From Hemileia vastatrix (lineage: Eukaryota > Basidiomycota > Pucciniomycetes > Pucciniales > Zaghouaniaceae), in assembly GCA_030280995.1 (NCBI GenBank), contig JASXTE010000011.1:26520817-26584816 (forward strand): a DNA stretch of 64,000 bases, given 5' to 3'. Under the pieces are notes generated by a model. It worked only from the letters and a program-made list of their open reading frames with translations, was not told the DNA's origin and searched no databases. Shown in pieces: positions 12,732 to 22,502 of this stretch. A program made the translations under genes and the position numbers. How positions within the stretch are numbered: the stretch's first letter is position 1; the number at the start of each line of letters is the position of its first letter.

Positions 12732-13439
12732 ACTGAGGGCCTTTCCAAACGACGACGACGATCGAGCCTGGCGACAAACGACAAAACGCACGGACCACCT
12801 AGCAAAACGAAACTTTTGCCGCGACTGTGTTTCGAACTTGGGTTCGACATCTTAGGTTTATATAATATTAATTTTTAGATTATTTTGAAGTGATTTTTCG
12901 ATCACTATAGTAAGTTCACCTTTGCGCCTCTCACTCATATTACTATATTTTTATTGCAATAACAGTGATTGTGGCTTAATTTCTGATTCACTGAGTGTAA
13001 GTGTTCAATTTTAAAAAAATTTTTTTTTTTCCTAGTTGACCATTATAGAGTGTTAAATCCTCTTAGTCCTAGAAGAATTGACATTATTATTAATACAAAT
13101 TGAATTATTAATTTAATTTTTTTTTATTATTAATTATTGTTAATTTTGGTTGACTTAAAAGTACATTGTGCTTAGTCCCAATATATTGCCATATTTAATA
13201 TTGGTAATTAATTGGTTGAATTAACTTACTTGTTATTCCCAATTTAAACTTGCAATCCATTTTTTTTTTTTTTTAAAATAAAAAAATTAATTTTTTAATT
13301 ATTACTTTATATTGAAAATTATTTTTTCTATAATTTAATTAATTAAAAAATTTTTTTTTATATTATTTGGAGCAATTATTAACTAACTTTGATTATTTTT
13401 TTATAAATTACAAAGTAAAATATAAATCTTCCCACTAGT
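12732..13439 (+). other. Untranslated leader of element 2
   Basis: The first 120 nt are unusually GC-rich with GACGACGAC and GCGAC words; the rest is T/A-rich with long T runs (13013-13030, 13260-13274). No standard TGG-type primer-binding site adjoins the LTR (the first bases are ACTGAGGGCCTTTCC). The priming tRNA is not identified, and self-priming is possible. Confidence 0.55.
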
Positions 13440-14714
13440 ATGTCCAACAATTTGGCAGAAAAAATGGATAACATGCAAGTGGATGAGATAGAAATTGACT
13501 ATGATGCTGACACTGTAAGTTCTTCTAAAGTTGGTCATAAAAAATCTTATGCTAACACAAAAAATTCACATACTGCAGGATGTGGAAATGACAGGAAATG
13601 CAAACAAACCAAACCCCCTTCCCCCAGTACCACAGAAGGAAGTAAAGCCTCTAGTGCCTCAAGAAGGTCTTCCAAAAGGCTTCAAAATAAAAAAGCTTCC
13701 TCTGCCACAACAAATCAGCAACCTATCCAGTCATATAAAAGATTTGAAGACAGAAAATATGACATACAAAGCAAAGGTAGACACATTGTGGGATCAGGTC
13801 CAAGAACTCAGGAACCAGATTCAGGCCCAGGCCCCTCCTCAATTGCCTCCCAATCAGCTTCAATTTCAGGCTCAACCTTCACAGCCACCCAGCTCAACCA
13901 TCCAAAATCCAAATACTATGGAAGTAGAGCAATGGAAATGGGATTATCTAATGAGTCACTACCAACAGAATGTGCAACACCCTCCTCATCATCAGCCTGG
14001 CCCATCCAGAACACCCAATTTCCATCCACCTCCTCATCCCTACCAACAAAGCAGGAGAAAGAAGGCCCAAGCACAATCCCAAACCCAGTCCCAGGAGAAG
14101 TTTCCTCCTCTTCCATGGTAAGTAATTTGGTTGATAGTCACTTGGGTATGTTTTCTAATAAATCTTCTTCTGCAGGTAATATTATTGAACATGGTGAAAG
14201 AACAGTTAAACCTGTTAAAAGACAGCTTCCTGTAACTAGTAGCCCTATTGATGTAATTAGCAAATTGTCATTTGATGAACCTTTACATTTAACTTCTACA
14301 TCTTTAATTAATCCTTCTCTTGCAATTAAAAATGATTCTGTTCCCCCTGAAATCTATACCTTAATTGAAAAAACTTCTGAGGAAATATTGAAAGATACCC
14401 TTGATTTTAATATTGTGAAAGACAAACATGTGAGAGACGTGTTAATCCATGAAAATGATAGATTAAATAATTTACACTTGCAATGTAAAGTGAGTTCTTC
14501 TGTACAAGATACAGCTTATTTAAAAATCAAAGAAACCTTAAATATTGTTCTTAGTCAACAAAAACAAATAAGAAGTGACCATAGAGCTATCTCAGATAGA
14601 AATATCAGTCTACATAAGACATTGAGTGAATTGAAACCCCTTATTGAGGAAAATTATTCATTCAAAAATGAAATAAAATCTCTACAAAATGAGTTGAAGA
14701 AGCTAAAAAAATGA
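13440..14714 (+). CDS. Gag of element 2, spliced, with overlapping frames
   Basis: One frame is open without splicing for 424 codons from ATG 13440 to TGA 14712. However, codons 1-25 are followed by GTAAGT, and a 64-nt intron with GCTAAC and CTGCAG leads in phase 0 into a different frame (13579-14121). That frame encodes a proline/glutamine-rich protein with a coiled coil and the motif VEQWKWDYL...PPHHQP. This second frame, not the unspliced one, has the counterpart in element 1 (VEKSKWDWF...PPPHQ), so it is likely the real product. From about 14176 the first frame is again clearly coding: an acidic then heptad-rich coiled coil up to 14714. How the two are joined is unresolved (see the second intron). 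The role would be particle assembly. Confidence 0.75.
   Translation: MSNNLAEKMDNMQVDEIEIDYDADTVSSSKVGHKKSYANTKNSHTAGCGNDRKCKQTKPPSPSTTEGSKASSASRRSSKRLQNKKASSATTNQQPIQSYKRFEDRKYDIQSKGRHIVGSGPRTQEPDSGPGPSSIASQSASISGSTFTATQLNHPKSKYYGSRAMEMGLSNESLPTECATPSSSSAWPIQNTQFPSTSSSLPTKQEKEGPSTIPNPVPGEVSSSSMVSNLVDSHLGMFSNKSSSAGNIIEHGERTVKPVKRQLPVTSSPIDVISKLSFDEPLHLTSTSLINPSLAIKNDSVPPEIYTLIEKTSEEILKDTLDFNIVKDKHVRDVLIHENDRLNNLHLQCKVSSSVQDTAYLKIKETLNIVLSQQKQIRSDHRAISDRNISLHKTLSELKPLIEENYSFKNEIKSLQNELKKLKK
13515..13578 (+). other. Intron 1 in gag of element 2
   Basis: 64 nt: donor GTAAGT, branch-like GCTAAC at about 13551, acceptor CTGCAG. The junction is phase 0 (T|D). Element 1 has a 55-nt intron at the equivalent place with the same phase and same following residues, which supports real splicing in both copies. 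Confidence 0.8.
14118..14175 (+). other. Candidate intron 2 in gag of element 2
   Basis: 58 nt: donor GTAAGT right after the codons for PPLP and the first two bases of W, branch-like TTTCTAAT, acceptor TTCTGCAG. Joining these sites restores W and then meets TAA at once, so splicing as drawn does not connect the two coding frames. Either Gag ends there, another junction is used, or one base has been lost or gained nearby. Element 1 keeps a GTAAGT at the matching place (about 9149 on minus). Confidence 0.5.
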
Positions 14715-17700
14715 CTTCCATGCACTAAGTACCAAACACTCAGTTTCTGAGGACAGAAATGTTCTATCTCTTGCAAAAGTAAATGACCAGATGTCTGAAA
14801 TTCCAAGAATAAGAAACTATGTGTCTGACCTACAAGAAAAGTTCTCAACCTTAACCATCAATAATGAATTAAATGAAATTTCTGCAAATAAGCTGCATAA
14901 AAATAAAGGGAAAAAACCTGAACAAAGTTCATCCTTTCTTCCTCATATTTCAACCATTAAACAAACTGACAATGAGTCTGTAAAATCTTTTGCTAATAGC
15001 AAAAAATCTTGTGATGGTCATGCACCAGCTGTTTCTGTAAATAATGAAATTTCTGAACACCTGGCTAAACTTCAGGAATTATTACTAATGAATAATTCAA
15101 ACCAAAAAGTGGACCATCCCAGTAGTCAGAAAAATTGGCCTAAGTTAGACCAATATCCTACCTTTGATGGTGATTCTTCCTCTGATTGGCAACACTTTAT
15201 CCAGAGAATTGATAATTTAAAGAGATCTTATAAACTACCTGATGAGGAAATTGTTTCTAAGTTAATTTCTTTATTTTACAATGTAGCCTTGATGTGGTAT
15301 GAATCTGTCCTCTTAGATAACAATCATTATACATGGAATGATTGGAAATCCTTGATTGAGAATCAGTTTGGTGGTTCAAAATTCAGGTTAGCTCAGCAAA
15401 GACTGTATGAGAATACTAGATATGTATCCTCCTCTGTTGAAAAGCCCATTGTTTTTCTGATGAAAATAACTAAAATCCTTAGAGCAATTGATCCAAAAAT
15501 GGATTATGATATTTGGAAAGATAAAATCTTGTATAAATTACCAAATTCTCTTAGGGATTTGATTGTTTCTAGAACTGAGCATGTAAGGGAAAATTCTTCT
15601 TTCATTAATATCTGTAATGAAGTACTACTCAACCATAGATATGAACCAAAGAATTACCTTAGTAAATCTTATACTGATCAGAATAAACCTTCTATAAAGC
15701 TCCCAGAAAAATCTGGTAAACCCTCTGCCCCAGTTGCACCTAAAAAATATGCAACAAATACTTGTTATAAATGTAACAAACCGTGGCAGAAGGGTCATGT
15801 TTGTGACAAGAAAATTCATCTTGTTGAACAAAATGAAGACACTGATGAAATTGAACTGGATGTCAATAATTCTTCCAGTGACTGTGAAAGTAATATCTCC
15901 TATGACAATGAATCTGTTAAAGATGTTTTAATGTTGGAACATGATGTCCATTATTTAAATAATATATCTGAAGATTGTGTATTGAATTTATCTTCAGTAG
16001 AAAATGCTGAGATAATTAAAGATATTACTAACAATTCTATTCCTATATCCCCTTTAAAGGCACCTGTTATCATTAATGGTAAAAATGTTGATGTAGTTCT
16101 TGATTCTGGTGCTGGAGGAAGTGTAGTATCTGAAAAAGCTTTGGCTTCAGTGGATAAGGAATATTTAAGTAAATTATTGCCTATAACTTCTGAAAAATGG
16201 AGAGGGTATGGTTCTACCTTATTTCCTATTGGCAAATACAAAACCTCTGTATTCTTCAAATATAATGGTGGTTTTGTCAGAGCTATTTGTGAGTTTGTTG
16301 TCATGAAAAATGATAATTTGAGCAATTGGTTTATTATGGGAAATGATATTTTAACCATGTTTGGTGTGAAACTGGACCCAGCAAATAATTGCTTTACCTT
16401 AGGAATGAATGGGAAAAGAAAATTCAAAATTTCTTCTCCTAAACCTTCTGGGCATTTGTTGAAATCTTGTAACTCACTGACCCAATGTAAAGGTAGAACA
16501 ACAACTGAAATGGATGATTTATTACATGAAATAAATACCGCTTCTTTTGGTGATCATTTAACTAATGAACAAAAGGATTCTATTGTTGCCTCTATTACCT
16601 CTTTCCCTATGGCTTTTGCTCATGGTTCTCATGTCTTGGGAATTGTTCAGGAAGAGATGAAAATTACCTTATCCTGTAATTTGAGTGATATTCCTCCTTC
16701 CCTTAAGAAAAAACCATATCCTGCTTCTCCATCAAAAAGAAAAGATATTGAAGATAATATTGAAACATTATTGAAAATGAATATCATTGAGAAAGTGAAT
16801 GTCACCCCCAAATATTGTGTCATCTCCCCAGTCTTGATTTCATATGAAAAAGATAAAGCTAGATTATGTGGAGATTACAGAGCTTTAAATACTTATACTG
16901 TTGATGATATTTATCCTTTACCCAGAATTAATTCAATACATGCTACCTTGCAAGGTGCAAAATTTATTAGTTGTCTGGATGGTAATAAAGGTTATCATCA
17001 AGTTCCAGTTGAGAAAAATTCTCAAAATTTTTTGCTTATTGCTACTCATATGGGAATATATAAGTATGTTAGGATGCCATTTGGCCCTAAAAATGCTCCT
17101 TCAGTTTTCCAGAAAGTCATGGATAACACTTTCCATCAAGAAATTATTGAAGGTTGGCTCATGGTTTATATTGATGATATTATTGTTTTTTCTAAAACTT
17201 TTGATGAACATATGATTCACTTGAATAGAGTTTTCCAAAAAATGGATGAAATCAATATGAACTTATCTTTAAAAAAGTGTAAATTTGGTTTTCAATCTTT
17301 GAAAGTCCTTGGCCATGTTGTGTCAGGCTTACAAATTTGTGTAGACCATAATAAAGTTGCTGCCATTCAAAATGTTAAAGCACCAACTTCTGTAAGAGAA
17401 ATCCAAAGTTTTTTGGGTATGTGTGGCTATTATAGACAATATATTAAAAATTATCAGGTCATAGCCTTGCCTCTTACAAAACTAACCAGAAAAGATGTTG
17501 TTTTTCTCTGGAATGATGACTGTCAGAAAGCTTTTAATACATTGAAAAATTGCTTAATGACAGCCCCTATATTGGCTCTCCCAGATTTTAACAAGCCATT
17601 TGTACTTTATACAGATGCTAGCTTTATTGGTCTGGGTGCTGCCCTTCACCAAAAGCAAATTATTAATGATAAATCCTCAGAGGTTGTAATTTGTTATATT

Positions 17701-19581
17701 TCAAGAACCTTAAGGAATAGTGAATTGAAATATGGTGCCACTCAATTGGAGTGCTTAGCAGTTGTTTGGGCTCTTGAAAAACTTCATTACTACTTGGATG
17801 ACCAAAAATTTGAGTTGGTAACTGACTGTAGTGCTGTGAAATCTCTCTTAAACCTCAAAACACCTAACAGACATATGTTCAGGTGGCAACTTGCTGTTCA
17901 GGAATACAGAGGAAGGATGACTATTATCCACAGAGCTGGAAATGTTCACTCTAATGTTGATATGCTCTCCAGATTGCCTCTGCCAAATAATGACTCCAAT
18001 CCTGCTTATGTACCTGAGGATGACACTGTTCATATACATGGTATATTTATAGTTGATATGGAAGAAGAGTTATTACAGTTAATACTGGATTCATATGATA
18101 AAGATTCTGACTTAAATAAATTAGTTACTATTTTGAATGATCCTAAGAATGCTTCAATTCAAGCATTAATAAAAACTCTTCCTGCAAAGTACCAAAATGC
18201 TTTAAATAAAGGAAAGTTTTCTATTGAAGATGGTTATATATATTATAGAAGGAAGCTTACCAATGTAATTGTTATTCCTCCTTCAATGAAAGAAACTATC
18301 CTCAAACTTTGTCATGATGACATATTAGCTGGACATTTTGATCTTGAAAAAACATTGATTAGAATCAAAAACACTGCATGGTGGGCTAATATGTCTGAAG
18401 ACACAAAGTTATATGTTGAATCTTGTGATTCCTGCCAAAAATCTAAAAGGTTAACAGGTAAGAGAGCAGGGTTATTACAACATATTGAAGCACCTAGTGC
18501 TCCCTGGCAAATCATTAATATGGATTTTGTCACTGGTCTTCCTGTTGCAGGTAAAGACAGCTTTAACTCTTGTTGGGTAATAGTTGATAGATTCACAAAA
18601 ATGTGCAAATTTATTCCAACCCACAAAGATGTATCCACCAAGGAATTAGCTTTCTTATGGTGGTCTTACATGTTTAATATTATTGGTTTTCCAAAAGCCA
18701 TTATCTCTGATAGGGATCCAAAATTCACTTCTGAGTTTTGGACCTCTTTGATGGATATTTGTGGCTGTGAGTTAAAATTGTCTACAGCTCATCATCCTCA
18801 GACTGATGGTCTAGCTGAAAGAATGATTCAAACTCTGGAAGATATGATTAGAAGTTATTGTGCCTTTGGTTTAGAATATAAAGACAATGACAGATTTACT
18901 CATGATTGGGTCACTCTTTTGCCTGGTCTTGAATTTGCATATAATAGCACTGTTCATTCTGTCACTGAGAAAAAGCCTTTTGAGCTCTGGTTAGGTTATG
19001 TCCCAAACACTCCTGCTCAAATTCTCAATAATAAATTACCTAAGTTGGAACTGCACCCTGGTGTAAAATCTTTTATGCAAATGCAACAGCTCTGCAGAAA
19101 ACATGCTCAGAGTTGTATTGATAAAGCATTTGAATATGAAAAGAAAAGATGGGATAAATCCCATAAAGAATACACATTTAACAAGGGTGATGAAGTGTTG
19201 ATCTCTACTGTCCATTTCAATTTACAAGGTAACCACAAATTAAAAGATCCTTTTGTAGGACCATTTGTTGTTAAAAGAATGGTTGGTGATAATGCAGTAG
19301 AAGTTGTATTGTATTCTCCATATGATAGGAAACATCCTGTTTTTCCCATTTCTTTACTTAAACCTTATACTTCCAACAGTGACTTATTTCCAAAAAGAAG
19401 AGGAAGACCTAAGAAGAACCCTCAGGAAGTCACAGAAACAGCAGAAATTGATAAAATTCTCAATGATAGAATTATCACTTCTGAAAGAGGTACTGAATAT
19501 TTATTGAGATATAAGAACAAATCATCTGAACATTTGCATGGATACCTGGCAAGGAAATTTCAAATCTGCCTGCTCTGTTGA
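14707..19581 (+). CDS. Gag-Pol/Pol polyprotein of element 2
   Basis: The frame opens at 14707, +1 relative to the gag frame, and its first ATG is 14791 (numbering from there, 1596 residues). Domains: capsid-like segment from N115 (NWPKLDQYPTFDGD); zinc knuckle CYKCNKPWQKGHVC (C-x2-C-x7-H-x-C, about 324-337); protease LDSGAGGS (D438); reverse transcriptase with YIDD (793-796); RNase H starting at TDAS (D942); integrase HHCC finger (about 1174-1220) and the catalytic triad D1245, D1307, E1343 (35 residues between the last two, canonical); and a C-terminal chromodomain. The chromodomain is cut: after SSEH a one-base loss near 19538 sends translation to a stop at 19581, while the +1 frame still reads WIPGKEISNL to a TAG at 19605. 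Capsid upstream of pol in one frame means the product is Gag-Pol-like. Confidence 0.95.
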   Translation, partial: KNDFHALSTKHSVSEDRNVLSLAKVNDQMSEIPRIRNYVSDLQEKFSTLTINNELNEISANKLHKNKGKKPEQSSSFLPHISTIKQTDNESVKSFANSKKSCDGHAPAVSVNNEISEHLAKLQELLLMNNSNQKVDHPSSQKNWPKLDQYPTFDGDSSSDWQHFIQRIDNLKRSYKLPDEEIVSKLISLFYNVALMWYESVLLDNNHYTWNDWKSLIENQFGGSKFRLAQQRLYENTRYVSSSVEKPIVFLMKITKILRAIDPKMDYDIWKDKILYKLPNSLRDLIVSRTEHVRENSSFINICNEVLLNHRYEPKNYLSKSYTDQNKPSIKLPEKSGKPSAPVAPKKYATNTCYKCNKPWQKGHVCDKKIHLVEQNEDTDEIELDVNNSSSDCESNISYDNESVKDVLMLEHDVHYLNNISEDCVLNLSSVENAEIIKDITNNSIPISPLKAPVIINGKNVDVVLDSGAGGSVVSEKALASVDKEYLSKLLPITSEKWRGYGSTLFPIGKYKTSVFFKYNGGFVRAICEFVVMKNDNLSNWFIMGNDILTMFGVKLDPANNCFTLGMNGKRKFKISSPKPSGHLLKSCNSLTQCKGRTTTEMDDLLHEINTASFGDHLTNEQKDSIVASITSFPMAFAHGSHVLGIVQEEMKITLSCNLSDIPPSLKKKPYPASPSKRKDIEDNIETLLKMNIIEKVNVTPKYCVISPVLISYEKDKARLCGDYRALNTYTVDDIYPLPRINSIHATLQGAKFISCLDGNKGYHQVPVEKNSQNFLLIATHMGIYKYVRMPFGPKNAPSVFQKVMDNTFHQEIIEGWLMVYIDDIIVFSKTFDEHMIHLNRVFQKMDEINMNLSLKKCKFGFQSLKVLGHVVSGLQICVDHNKVAAIQNVKAPTSVREIQSFLGMCGYYRQYIKNYQVIALPLTKLTRKDVVFLWNDDCQKAFNTLKNCLMTAPILALPDFNKPFVLYTDASFIGLGAALHQKQIINDKSSEVVICYISRTLRNSELKYGATQLECLAVVWALEKLHYYLDDQKFELVTDCSAVKSLLNLKTPNRHMFRWQLAVQEYRGRMTIIHRAGNVHSNVDMLSRLPLPNNDSNPAYVPEDDTVHIHGIFIVDMEEELLQLILDSYDKDSDLNKLVTILNDPKNASIQALIKTLPAKYQNALNKGKFSIEDGYIYYRRKLTNVIVIPPSMKETILKLCHDDILAGHFDLEKTLIRIKNTAWWANMSEDTKLYVESCDSCQKSKRLTGKRAGLLQHIEAPSAPWQIINMDFVTGLPVAGKDSFNSCWVIVDRFTKMCKFIPTHKDVSTKELAFLWWSYMFNIIGFPKAIISDRDPKFTSEFWTSLMDICGCELKLSTAHHPQTDGLAERMIQTLEDMIRSYCAFGLEYKDNDRFTHDWVTLLPGLEFAYNSTVHSVTEKKPFELWLGYVPNTPAQILNNKLPKLELHPGVKSFMQMQQLCRKHAQSCIDKAFEYEKKRWDKSHKEYTFNKGDEVLISTVHFNLQGNHKLKDPFVGPFVVKRMVGDNAVEVVLYSPYDRKHPVFPISLLKPYTSNSDLFPKRRGRPKKNPQEVTETAEIDKILNDRIITSERGTEYLLRYKNKSSEHLHGYLARKFQICLLC

Positions 19582-19640
19582 AAAAATACAAAAAGAAAAA
19601 ATCTTAGCATTTTTTTATTGTTTTTTTTAGAGTGAGGGAG

Positions 19641-20781
19641 TGTCAGCCAGGCTATTCCAGGAGTCCAGTAAATGATATATAAATTATAAAACTTTAAAAA
19701 GTGGGTAAGACTTGTATTTAATGAATATAACTTAATATTTTATTGCATAATGAAATTATATAAGAATTTTATTATATACAAGTGTTACATTAAATTTATT
19801 GGTTATATATATTTTTATATATACAATTAAATTGAGCATAATATAATATATTCTACAAATAATGGCGCATTTTTATGTATTTAATAATTATAAATTTATA
19901 TTTAATTAATTAAAAAACATATATTATAATTACAAGTGTAAATTTGATTTATAATATATTTAAATTAATTACTTAAATTTATATATTAAATAATACCTCT
20001 CATATGATACTAAACAATAATTAAGGACGCTTCTTTTGACCCTTAATTGTGTTAGAAAAAACAAATAAATTAATTTGGACTAAATTGAGATTAATTGCTT
20101 GTTTTGTTGCGTCAAATTATTTTTTGTTTCACTTAAAATGTCCTCTAATCAGAATGTACCATCTGTTGGGAATTATATTTCTCATAGTTCCTATGTTTCC
20201 AATCTTGTTTAGTTATTCACTATTGTCACTTACTGATTTGGGAATTAATGGCGGGGAAATTGGATTCTTAATTGGGCTTTTAATTATTTGTTTCATGTTT
20301 TTCTCTATATTGTTATGTTTCATTTACTCTTTTGATATGTTTGTTTTATTCCATTCTAATCATTGTATTTACAAATATAGTAGCGCTTCAGAGGACCCAT
20401 TGCCTATAAAAGGGCCTTGGATAATCCCCTGTAGCCTTATCACTTATTACACACTCAACAAATTAAATAACCAATTTATTACGTTTATATTTTTTTTATT
20501 AGTAATACAAATCTAATTTAAATTCTATACAACAAATCAAAGGTTGCTTTAAGTCTGATAGTAATTAAAATTGTTTGCCGCGCAGAACCCTTACATTTAA
20601 TAATATTACTGTTAATAAAATCTAAGTTTTTGTCACCTCTCAAAGTTGCTCACCGTTGTTTCCCTCTCAAATAAATTAAATATATATTTTTTTGGTTTAC
20701 TTCTTTATTTTCCCTTGTCCTCCTCCTTCTCTCCTCCTTTTTCTCCTATTTTTCCTACCTCTTCTAGACGACTGACCGACA
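19641..20781 (+). repeat. 3' LTR of element 2
   Basis: Nearly identical to 11591-12731. The differences I saw are T to G in the CAATCTT(T/G)TTTAG segment and A to T in an AT run near the 3' end. It is directly preceded by the purine tract AGAGTGAGGGAG and followed by AAAGG. Confidence 0.96.
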
Positions 20782-20786
20782 AAAGG

Positions 20787-22394
20787 CAACTGGAGTTGAA
20801 GCTGGTGTAAAGGAGTGTATAGCTTGAAAAATATCAGCTTCAACTGAGACTCCACTATGTTAGCTAAGTGTTAAAAGCAATGCACAGTATTCTTCTCACT
20901 ACTTGTCCAAATTTTTTATTCTCCAAAACTATACTCAAAAGTGAAAATCTTGAAAAGTGGTAATGGAGATGAGAAGAAGAAGAGTTTAATAAGTACAATT
21001 TTAACCAGATAAGAGTAATGCATATGTTTAATTATTAAATTTGTATATAAGGAAATAGATATAATATAGGCATGAAAAAAAGGAGATGAATGTTACCTAT
21101 ATTGAAAAGTATGAAGAATAGAGTGAGAAAGATTGATGTTCAAATTTAGGAGAAATTGAATATTGAGTAAGTGAAATTCATAAAGAATGTGAAATGTATG
21201 TGTTTTAATGACATGGAGCCAAAAAAATTGAAATAGGGAAAAGGATGTATTTACCATGTCAAGGAGGAATGAAGAGTAGGGTGATGGAGCTAAAAAAGAA
21301 AGTAAAGAGGGAGAGAAAAAAATGTTAATTTTGCTATTGAAACCAAGAATAACCACTTTCAAAAAAAAATCTAGATACAAAAAATAAAAAAAACAAAAAA
21401 AAATATTATTAGCAATCAAAAAATCAAAAAAGTAAATAAAATGACTTACCTAAAGAGATGAGATGAGAAAATAAATGAAACCAAATTATTTGAGGGATGT
21501 TGGGGGAGAAGAAGAAAAGGATATGAGGGATGAATGAAAAAAAGAAACAGTGAAAAATTATAGAATTGCAGAAAATATGTGATTTCATTTTGAGCTGGTG
21601 AATGAAAACAAATGAGACATCCAAAAAAGAGACATTCAGCGTAAATTCAGAATAAAAATAAATATCCAAAAAACAAAAATGCCAAACCAAGTGAATAAAG
21701 CACAGAAGTTGATAATTTGAAGAGTATGAAAAAATTTTTAAAAGGGTTGTGTTTGAAAATTTTGGAGGTTTGTTGGCATAATGACAGAGTGTATGCTGGG
21801 GGAAAAAATGTTTTGTGATTCAAGGGAGGGGAGAGCTGGTGCAGGTCTGGGTTCATCTTCTTCATAAAGATCATTGAAAAGACATATAAGCTAAAGTGTC
21901 TTCTAACCCAGTGTCAGAGTCAGAGTCAGCAGCTAAAACTAAAGTGATAGCATTCATAGCTGTGTGAAGTTGCTTCCTAGTAGAGGGGTGCTTCATTATT
22001 TTCAGTAGAAAAGGTTGTCAATAGAAGGTTTAGGTGATGAGTGGGAAGTGGGAACTCACCACCAAATGAGCAGATGGGGTGGGTAGATAGAAAAAAATTT
22101 TATGTGTTCCCCACAAAAATTAAGTATCATAGAGTGATGAGATACATAAGGATGGCATCTAAAATTATATGTCATGTGACTTGCTTATAAAGCAATCATG
22201 GATGTGATGAGTCTGGGATCAGGAATTAGGAATGGATATTGGGGTATAAGAGGCAGGATAATGCATTATTGTGGATTCCTTATCCACTAGCCCTGGGGCT
22301 AGTGGATAAGAATCATCCACAATTAATAATTTCTGATCCTGGGAAAAAAAATTCCTGATCCCTAATTAAAGATCCCTAAACATCGATACCCCCT
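20787..22394 (-). mobile_element. Harbinger-like element D remnant
   Basis: On the minus strand, 22394 starts AGGGGGTATCGATG, a terminus matching another copy that ends at 55887. Further in (about 21660-21400 and 21370-21250) the sequence matches copies A and B of the Harbinger family: the CTCAxxATGAAATCxCATATTTTC segment, the CTCATCTC motif before GGTAAGTCA, a T-rich tract and a TCTCTCCCTCTTT stretch. No transposase or other intact gene is visible. The termini are a different subfamily from A and B. The 20787-20990 part has no recognised content beyond the short coding-like tail noted for the spacer. Confidence 0.6.
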
Positions 22395-22502
22395 ATTACA
22401 GCTATGTTAATTCTTAACACCCGCCAATGCTGATTATTGTGATTATGATAAAAATAGGGATGTAGTACATTTTTCATGTGATTTTTTGGGTAAATATTCT
22501 GT

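Larger units (their letters stand above)
11591..20781 (+). mobile_element. Ty3/Gypsy LTR retrotransposon, element 2, young
   Basis: A 9.19-kb plus-strand element with 1141-bp LTRs starting TGTCAG and ending CCGACA, flanked by a perfect 5-bp duplication AAAGG (11586-11590 and 20782-20786). I found only two differences between the LTRs, so insertion is recent. The layout is LTR, 708-nt leader, spliced gag, a 4.8-kb pol frame, purine-rich tract AGAGTGAGGGAG and LTR. The few lesions (an A7 frame change at 14705-14711 and a one-base loss near 19538) are all that separates it from an intact element. It lies head to head with element 1, 261 bp away. Confidence 0.96.

Noticed and set aside
12820..12845. 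tRNA T-arm-like words GTTTCGAACTTGGGTTCGAC
   Set aside because: No acceptor or anticodon stem can be built around it; probably just leader sequence.
12647..12850. Arginine-rich minus-strand frame in the leader of element 2
   Set aside because: A shadow of the GC-rich GACGACGAC leader, on the wrong strand for the element.
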